Source: Stereocaulon alpinum (Eukaryota; Ascomycota; Lecanoromycetes; Lecanorales; Stereocaulaceae). From it: a stretch of DNA of 64,000 nucleotides. Each line of letters starts with the position of its first letter. The stretch's first letter is position 1. The stretch covers positions 62,001 to 126,000 of the forward strand of contig JAEUBA010000030.1 of the NCBI GenBank assembly GCA_018257865.1, written 5' to 3'. The notes under the pieces are model-generated. The model worked only from the letters and a program-made list of their open reading frames with translations. It was not told the DNA's origin and ran no database searches. The translations under genes were made by a program, and so were the position numbers. Positions 56,293 to 64,000 of this stretch are shown one piece after another.

Positions 56293-56725
56293 GCCTCAGA
56301 GCATCTTGGAAGATCGTTAGGTGAGATTGCTCATTCAGCACAGCTGCGCGAAAGGACCTCTCAATGCATAATCGAAATTCTCACGAACGCGTCTGCACTA
56401 CTCTACCACGCTTACTCACACTGAGCATGGAACTCGCTTGCATGAAGGCGAAGAAAGACTCGGTGTTTGTTGCCATCTCCCTGAGCAATGGTCGCTGCGG
56501 AGACTGTGAAGGCTTAAGAACGAAGGTGGCTTTTCCATTAGTATCATGTTTAAATGCGCTACATCTGGCCGGGGGAATATTGTCCCTTGAGATTAATGGT
56601 CATAAAGGATTGATAATGAAATTCTTGAGTGAGTCCGCAAAGTAACCGCTTTTGGTGGTTTTTGCGGAGGAACTTTGGCCCGAGTCACCAGAACCGGCTG
56701 AACTTCTGTCTATGCATTGTCAGAG

Positions 56726-56733
56726 TATATAAG
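56726..56733 (+). promoter_or_regulatory. TATA box (TATATAAG)
   Basis: Consensus TATA element 131 bp upstream of the MFS start codon. A C/A-rich leader (CATTCCAACCTCTCACAATC) follows, as usual for fungal transcription start regions. Confidence 0.6.
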
Positions 56734-56856
56734 AAGTAACAATGTCAGATTCAGGAGCCTATGTGAGCACTGTGTATACATAACACACCGCATCTAGCCA
56801 TTCCAACCTCTCACAATCCCTCCCACACTCATCCTTCATCATCAAGCTACTCCAGT

Positions 56857-58742
56857 ATGGACTCAAACCCTACCATGACGCAAAAGTCTAGGGACGACGT
56901 CGCTGAAAACTCTCTCGCTCTACAAGTATCAGCAATTGAAAAGGATGGCGATCACAGTAGCTCTTCAACACCACCTTCCATACATAAAGTGCAATCTGCA
57001 GGCGTGCCACTGGAGACATTCAAAGTCACACCAAGGCTGCTTGTCGCATTTGTCACATTATCCGTAATCACCTTGATGGTGGCCCTGGATGGGACAAGTC
57101 TCTCTGTTGCTCTGCCTGTAAGTTCCATTGTCTGCACGGCTTGCGCGATTATCACATTGACAACGGTACAGATCATAGCGCAGAAGCTCAAAGGTACCGC
57201 AATTGAAGCGTTCTGGTCTGGCACCTCGTTCCTCCTCACTTCCACGATATTTCAGCCAAGTTTTGCCTCCTTCTCGCACATCTTTGGTCGCAAACCTCTA
57301 GTGATTACTGGCTTGGTCTTCTTCCTGCTAGGTGCTATCGTCGCTGCCTTATCTAACAACTTTGGTATGCTGCTTGTTGGAAGATCGTTCCAGGGTATTG
57401 GTGGTGGCGGGTTGATCGCCTTGACCGAGATTCTAGTTACGGACTTGGTACCTTTGCGGTTGAGGGGCCAATGGTTTGGTATCATCAGTGGGATGTGGAG
57501 TATTGGATCTGTCACTGGACCAATAATTGGCGGTGCCTTTGCGCAGAGCGTCTCTTGGGTAAGCCATGCTGGTGCTAAGGATCGTTCGGTGGCACGAGGC
57601 TGATGAGTGCTTAGCGATGGATCTTTTACATCAACTTACCATTTATCGGAGTGGCTTTCGTTGCAGTCCCGCTGACTCTTAAGCTCAATTTCAGAGCCAG
57701 CAAGTTCTCGGAGAAGCTCCGCCGGGTAGACTGGGTTGGCACTGTACTCTTTATCGGCTCGACCACGAGCTTCTTGATTCCAATGACCTGGGTATGTCAC
57801 ATGAACATTGGAAACGGGATGATCGCTGACTGGCAACAGGGCGGCGTCCTTTATGCATGGAATTCCTGGCGCACGCTAGTTCCGCTGCTCATCGGTGTTG
57901 CTGGGTTGATAATCTTCATCATTTTCGAGGAATACGTTGCCAAAGAACCGCTAATCAGGCTTGATGTCTTCAAAAACCGGACTGCAGCTGCAAGCTACTT
58001 CGAAACCACAATACATGGCATAATCCTCTGGTGCGTCTTGTATTACCTGCCGCTTTACTATGAGGCTGTGAAGGGAGAAACGCCTATCATAACTGGCATT
58101 AGCCTCTTCCCTCAGACCTTTACCGTTGCCCCAGTCGCCGTGGTCACAGGGATCATGATCACCAAGATCGGGCGTTACCGTTGGGCGATCTGGTCTGGAT
58201 GGTCTATAACAACTCTAGGCGTCGGCTTGCTCTACCTTCTCGACGTGCATACTTCGATAGTCGCATGGGTATTCCTCAATCTTGTCAGCGGGGTTGGCAT
58301 GGGCTTACTCTTTCCGTCGATGGCCTTTGCACTCCAAGCTGCCACTAAGAACCAAGATCTCGCCTTCGCAGTGGCGTTGTTCTCCTTCTTCCGCGCTTTC
58401 GGCCAAGCCATCGGTGTCGCTATTGGCGGAACAATCTTCCAGAACCAGATGAAGGTAAAACTGACGGCTTATCCTCTACTTGCGCCGAACGCCAGCCAGT
58501 ATGCTGCGGATGCTTCGGCATTGGTACAGATCATCAAGTCTATGCAAGATGGCATAGCCAAAGACCAACTCATGCAGAGTTACGCTGATTCTCTGAAGAC
58601 CGTTTGGGCTGTCATGTGTGGTCTGGCATTTGTGGCACTGTTAACGAGTTTCTGTATTCGTGGCCTAGACATTGACCGCGCCTTCGAGTCGGAGCAAATG
58701 TTTCGATACGAAACTAATACCGCTGATGAAGAGAAGACATAG
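56857..58742 (+). CDS. MFS drug:H+ antiporter, DHA2-like (14-TM)
   Basis: Start MDSNPTMTQKSRDD, then an acidic/Ser-rich cytosolic N-terminus. TM1 is LLVAFVTLSVITLMVALDGT with SLSVALP. Introns join LP to IIAQKLKGTAIEAFWSGTSF, SVSW to RWIFYINLPFIGVAFVAVPL and PMTW to GGVLYAWNSW. The family motif A analogue is FSHIFGRKPLVITG, motif C-like GMWSIGSVTGPIIGGAFAQ. Later TMs include VPLLIGVAGLIIFIIFEEYV and VSGVGMGLLFPSMAFALQAA. About 550 residues, complete. These proton antiporters export toxins, drugs or metabolites at the plasma membrane. The TATA box and repeat elements upstream suggest inducible expression. No biosynthetic cluster surrounds it, so the substrate is unknown. Confidence 0.92.
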
Positions 58743-59373
58743 TTGTTGGCGTTGCTCATCTCATTTGATATATCAGTAAACATGTATGAATGGTACACAT
58801 AGGCATGGCGCGGCGCTGGTTGGTAAAGAGTGACAGTGGCGTTACTTTTGTATTGTTCGACATAGACCATTATAGTAATATTCACATCGCCTAAGCATAG
58901 GTTTTGATGACTTGGGTGCAGTTGTTTGCTTCTGCCCCGTTCTCGCCATTCTCGCTTTGAGCTCTGCCGACGGAATCTTTTCTAACAGAACGCTGGCTAG
59001 CTAGTGGAAGCAGCGGCAAATGTCGGCCTAGAGATCGGTGATTACGCAAGACCCAAATCACACAAACGCGTTGTCCTCCAGGAGTCGTGGAGAATTGCCA
59101 CTACTGATGGCTGGTGCCTGTGGCGGAGCAAGCGATTACGTTCCCGAAGCTGAAGCGAGTCCTTTGTCGGGTTCTCCAGGAACGTCATACAAATAATAAA
59201 ACTTCATGCTGAGCCAACGTTATCCAGGGAGATAAATTGCGGTCTATTGAATCATTCGCCTACGAGTACATCCCAATGAGCCCGTCCCAGCCCTATCAAC
59301 CCCATCACTCGCGTAGCAATCCTGCAGCAGGGGCGAGGCTTTCTCCCCTAGCAAACAGCTTGCAAAGCCGATA
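58743..59373. other. Intergenic region upstream of the myosin gene
   Basis: 631 bp between tandem genes. Short ORFs without motifs. It should be the MFS 3' UTR and the myosin promoter. Confidence 0.5.
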
Positions 59374-62300
59374 ATGGTATGCACACCTCCCAGGAACAGA
59401 TTGTGATGAGGAACAAAACTGATCTTCCAACTCAATAGGCCGTTACAAAGCGCGCTGGTCGCAAGAAAGACAACAACAATGCCCAAGCAAGCAGTGGAGG
59501 GGCCAAGCCTCAGGTCAGAAAGGCAGTGTTCGAAAGCACCAAGAAGAAGGAGGTGGGGGTATCAGATCTTACCCTAATCAGTAAGATATCGAACGAGGCT
59601 ATCAATGATAATTTGAAGAAACGGTTCGAGAATGCGGAGATTTACGTATGTTGGACGAGCCCGCGGGTTTTTCAGGGATAGGGAGAGCGGTGCTGATTGG
59701 AAATGCAGACATACATCGGCCATGTGCTGGTCTCCGTCAATCCCTTCCGCGACTGTGAGTCTACATGCAGGCCTGAGAAGAGCTAGGAAAGCTGACAAGA
59801 GGCAGTGGGTATCTACACAGATGCAGTGCTGGACTCATACAGGGGGAAGAACCGACTTGAAGTCCCTCCTCATGTCTTCGCAGTCGCCGAATCATCCTAC
59901 TATAACATGAACGCCTACAAAGATAATCAATGTGTCATCATATCTGGAGAGTCAGGAGCGGGGAAGACGGAGGCCGCAAAACGGATAATGCAGCATATTG
60001 CGAATGTGTCTGGAGGAACCGACTCTTCGATTCAGCAGATTAAGGAGATGGTACTAGCTACGAATCCGCTACTAGAGTCATTCGGAAACGCGAAGACATT
60101 GAGAAACAACAATTCTTCGCGGTTTGGGAAATACCTGGAGCTACAATTTAATGCGCAGGGAGAGCCTGTTGGTGCCAACATCACCAACTACCTACTGGAG
60201 AAATCGAGGGTTGTGGGACAGATTACGAATGAACGAAATTTCCACATATTCTACCAGTTTACTAAGGCTGCATCTTCGAACCACAGAGGTGAGTCGAAAC
60301 GAGCTGATGTGAACTCCGGTGACTGACATCTTCCAGAGATATTCGGGGTGCAGCAACCGCAATCCTACCTTTATACGAGCCGGTCGAAGTGCTTTGATGT
60401 GCAGGGTATAGACGACTCAGCAGACTTCAAAGATACCCTTAATGCCATGAAGATTATTGGACTATCGCAGGGCGAGCAAGATAATATATTCCGCATGTTA
60501 GCTACGATATTATGGGTCGGAAATGTTACTTTCCGAGAAGATGACAGTGGCAACGCAATGATTGTGGACCAGTCCGTGGTGGACTTCGTCGCATATTTGT
60601 TGGAAGTTGACGCTGCACACGTGAACAAGGCTTTGACACTGCGTGTTGTGGAGACCAGTCGAGGAGGACGCCGAGGCTCAATCTACGAAGTGCCTCTGAA
60701 TCCAACACAAGCCACAGCAGTGCGGGACGCGCTGGCAAAAGCAATATACTTCAACCTCTTTGACTGGATCGTGGAGAGAGTCAATGCATCGCTCAAAGCT
60801 CGAGGATCAGTCGCGAACTCCGTGGGCATCCTCGATATCTACGGCTTTGAGATCTTTGACAAGAACAGCTTTGAGCAGCTCTGCATCAACTATGTCAATG
60901 AGAAGCTTCAGCAGATCTTTATTCAGCTCACTTTGAAGACCGAACAAGAAGAGTACGCTCGAGAGAAGATCCAATGGACTCCAATCAACTATTTTGATAA
61001 CAAGATCGTATGCGAGTTGATAGAGGAAAAACGGCCGCCTGGGGTGTTTGCAGCGCTGAACGACGCCTGTGCCACCGCTCATGCCGATTCAGGTGCTGCA
61101 GACCAAACATTCGTGCAGAGACTCAACGCCCTATCTTCCAATCCCCACTTCCAACCCAGGCAGGGACAATTTGTTATCAAGCACTACGCTGGTGATGTTA
61201 GCTATGCCATCGAGGGAATGACGGATAAGAACAAAGATCAGCTCTTGAAGGATTTGCTCAATCTGGTTGGTGAGAGCAGCAACAACTTCGTGCACGCGCT
61301 CTTCCCTCACCAAGTCAATCAAGATGACAAGCGAAGGCCACCAACAGCAGGAGACAAGATCAAAGCTTCAGCAAACGACCTAGTGGCGACATTGATGAAA
61401 GCTTCTCCCTCATACATCCGCACCATCAAGCCCAATGACAACAAATCGCCAACAGAGTATAACACGGGTAATGTCATGCATCAAATCAAATACCTGGGTC
61501 TCCAAGAGAACGTCCGCATCCGAAGAGCTGGTTTTGCTTATCGTCAGACATTCGACAAATTTGTTGAGAGGTTCTACCTCCTCTCTCCCAAGACCTCCTA
61601 CGCTGGTGACTACACATGGTCAGGCGATGCTCTCTCAGGTACCAAGCAGATCCTGAAAGACACGAGCATACCGCCGGAAGAATACCAGATGGGTGTTACC
61701 AAAGCTTTCATCAAAACGCCGGAAACTTTGTTCGCCCTGGAGCACATGAGAGATCGTTATTGGCACAATATGGCAATACGAATTCAACGAGCATGGCGGA
61801 ACTATCTGCGCTACAGAATTGAATGTGCTGTCCGGATTCAAAGATTCTGGCGCAGGATATCTGGTGGCGGAGAGTACCAGCAACTTAGAGACTACGGCCA
61901 TAAGGTTCTCCAAGGTCGCAAAGAGAGACGGAGATTTAGCTTGATCGGCTCCAGGAGGTACCTGGGCGATTATCTTGGCGTCGCTAATGGGGGAGGGTTT
62001 GGCGAAGTCGTTCGAAATTCGATCAACATTAGCGGTCAGTGTCTCTCTCCATCCGCTAGTACTCCTAATACTGATATGGGCATCAGGTCGCGAAAATGTT
62101 CTATTCTCATGTCGTTGTGAATTGCTAATTACGAAGTTTGGGAGGTCTAGTAAACCTAGTCCTCGAATTCTGGTTCTTGTAAGCTCTCTAGACCCGTTCT
62201 TTATATCCTGGGCTTACATTTCCCAAGACTAGCAAAGCGGTATACATCGTTGTGTCCACCATGGTCAATCGACAGCTTTCCATTTCATCAGAGCGAACGA

Positions 62301-63599
62301 TACCCTTAGGTGCCCTCAAATTCGTTGGCACATCTACGCTTAAGGACGACTGGTTCTCCTTGGGTGTAAGCTCGCCACAGGAGCCAGATCCTCTAATCAA
62401 CTGCGTGTTCAAGACTGAATTCTTCACACACCTGACGAGGGCTATGCCGGGAGGTCTGAATCTCAAAATCGCCGATTCGTGAGTGTCTATCTCTGTAGTC
62501 ATGATACAATGTTGCTTATTCTACATAGAATCGAGTACAACAAGAAGCCAGGCAAGCCATCAGTGGTCAAGGTTATCAAAGACCCTGCTGTCCCGAGAGA
62601 CGATATCTATAAGAGCGGCACAATACATACCGGCCAAGGCGAGCCCGCAAACTCAGTCTCAAGGCCGACACCGAAGGGCAAACAGAAGCCTGGTAAGCCC
62701 ATCACTTCAGGGAAACTCTTACGCCCTGGAGGCCCAGGAGGCGGGCCATCGAAGCTTGCATCTAGGCCTGCAGCATCCCGACCTGTCCCTCAACCTATGC
62801 CGTCACAGCCATCTCAAGCTAGACGACCAGTACCTCAACCTGCTGCCGCTCAATCTAGACCTGTACCTCAACCTGTTGCCGCTCAATCAAGACCTGTACC
62901 TCAACCGCTGGCTGCCATCAATGGAGTGAGCCATGGGCGAACAGATTCATCATCGTCAATCAACAGAGCTCCACCACCTCCACCGCCAGCGGCTCCTCCA
63001 GCCGCCAAGAAAGATACCTACAGAGCTCTTTATGACTTTGCTGGCCAGAGTGAAATCGAGCTCACCCTCTCGAAAGACGAAATTATCGAAGTCCTCAAAA
63101 AAGAAGGCAATGGTTCGTATCTGCCGACACTTCTCATACATGCGCTCTCTACAATCCACTAATTCTCACCACAGGCTGGTGGCTCGCCAAAAAACTTGAC
63201 GGCTCCTCCCAAGCCTGGGTCCCATCCGCCTACCTCGTCGAAGAAGCACCCAAACCCACCGCACCACCCGCCCCTCCCGCGCCCGCAATCCGCGCCGTCC
63301 CAGCCCCACCCCCAACAACAACAACAAACGGCATAAACGGCACCCGCCCCCACGCCGCAAAAGCAAAAGCCACGCCCCCAGCTCCACCGAAACGACCTGG
63401 TGCAGGCAGGAAGCCAGCGCCGCCTCCGGCGCCTAGAGATAGTGCGGTGAGTATGGGGACGACGAGTAGTGGGGGGAGTGGGAGGGATACACCGAATAGT
63501 GATGGGAAGGCGCCGAGTTTGGCGGGGGGGTTGGCTGAGGCTTTGAGGGCGAGGCAGATGTCTATGCAGGGGAAGAGGGATGAGGAGGATGATTGGTAG
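59374..63599 (+). CDS. Class I myosin
   Basis: Actin motor for endocytosis and polar growth (MyoA/Myo5 type). The first codon is inferred as ATG 59374-59376 followed at once by a 62-nt intron (59377-59438), giving M|AVTKRAGRKKDNNNAQ and then KPQVRKAVFESTKKKEVGVS. Further introns restore TYIGHVLVSVNPFRD and LGIYTD. The motor has P-loop GESGAGKTEAAKRIM, NNNSSRFGKYLELQF, LDIYGFEIFDKNSFEQLCIN and SYIRTIKPND. The TEDS-site Ser lies in RRGSIYEVPLN. IQ-type sequence MAIRIQRAWRNYLRYRIECA precedes a TH1 tail (ENVLFSCRCELLITKFGR, VNRQLSISSERTIPL), a Pro-rich region with three 33-bp repeats, an SH3 domain (TYRALYDFAGQSEIELTLSK ... WWLAKKLDGS, split by an intron) and an acidic end ..GKRDEEDDW (Arp2/3-binding). 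The stop is at 63599. The 3' end is C-rich, then G-rich. Confidence 0.93.
62824..62922. repeat. 33-bp coding minisatellite in the myosin tail
   Basis: Three units (62824, 62857, 62890) encode RPVPQPxAAQS. An imperfect unit (RPVPQPMPSQ) precedes them. Proline-rich motif copies of this type bind SH3 partners. Confidence 0.8.
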
Positions 63600-64000
63600 A
63601 TTTATAATAGGCACGTAATGAAGCAGTGCGGTTCTTGGGGGAAGGCATGGTGGGAGTGAGGCGTTGAGACGCTGTAGCACATGTAGAATTAGCAGCGGAG
63701 GGAGGTTCCTCTGGAATTATTAATATTCTTCCATGAGTGTAACAGGTCAAGCTAGTTGCCGGGATATATATTTCGATCTAATGGCAGTGTAGACTTCTAC
63801 TTCTACTACCAAGCGCCTGCTACATCACCTCTTCTACTTCGCACCCTGCTCTTCGAAACATCCATGATCCCTCACCTTCATCATTCATCACAAAGCCTTC
63901 AATGCCCACTTTCCATCTCCGTCATTCCTCAAAACAACCCTAGTCCTACCGACCGATTTGTTACTGAGCGCAAGGTTGGTGGAAAACCTGCAGATTCGAG
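63600..64000. other. Myosin 3' flank to window end
   Basis: 401 bp with no supported gene. G-rich at first, clearly C-rich on the + strand from about 63790. This fits the pattern seen at convergent gene ends, so a minus-strand gene may follow beyond the edge. Confidence 0.4.

Larger units (their letters stand above)
55526..56856. other. 1.3 kb region upstream of the MFS gene
   Basis: No supported ORF. It contains three copies of a GCGGTYTAAGGTAG repeat (56239-56292) and a TATA box at 56726, both 5' of the MFS transporter. Confidence 0.5.

Overview
This window is nuclear DNA of a filamentous ascomycete (Pezizomycotina; Dothideomycetes is my guess and is not proven). The evidence is genes broken by many 45-70 nt GT-AG introns, some with TACTAAC or CTGAC-type branch sites, and gene content typical of moulds: a tyrosinase, a PAS-type hybrid histidine kinase, CFT1, PFA4 and a class I myosin with an SH3 tail. 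No transposon, CRISPR array, rRNA or convincing tRNA is visible. I joined exons by hand from reading frames, splice signals and remembered family motifs, so exon borders given to the base are predictions.

Layout, left to right: a Sel1-repeat protein cut by the left edge (+); tyrosinase (-); a DUF202 membrane protein (-) sharing a divergent promoter with a CDF zinc transporter (+); a Ted1/Cdc1-like phosphoesterase (+); a 1448-residue hybrid histidine kinase (+); an ANCHR-like zinc-finger protein (-); a small secreted protein (+); a Gpr1/Fun34/YaaH transporter (-); an LMBD1-type transporter (-) head-to-head with CFT1 (+); an unnamed coiled-coil protein (-); a 2-hydroxyacid dehydrogenase (-); a DHDPS-type aldolase (-); the palmitoyltransferase PFA4 (-); a PAF-acetylhydrolase-like lipase (-) head-to-head with a MutL homologue (+); a Polo kinase (-) head-to-head with an OPA3-like protein (+); an unnamed Pro/Thr-rich protein (+); a fumarate reductase-cytochrome b5 fusion (-); an orphan ORF (-); a DHA2-type MFS transporter (+); and class I myosin (+).

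The genes are mostly independent housekeeping functions, not one pathway: mRNA 3' processing (CFT1), mitosis and cytokinesis (Polo kinase, ANCHR-like), mismatch repair (MutL), endocytosis and actin (myosin I), palmitoylation (PFA4), metal and organic-acid transport, and redox metabolism. I see no secondary-metabolite cluster or defence island.

The most unusual signal is not a gene. At all six convergent gene ends in the window, the + strand runs C-rich, then G-rich up to the first gene's stop, then C-rich across the second gene's stop, then G-rich. Each gene's sense strand therefore switches from C-rich to G-rich just before its stop codon. It is extreme in CFT1 and the 50.6 kb gene, and weak or absent at most tandem gene ends. 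A second signal is a small family of TAAGGTA-type palindromes and repeats in three intergenic regions.
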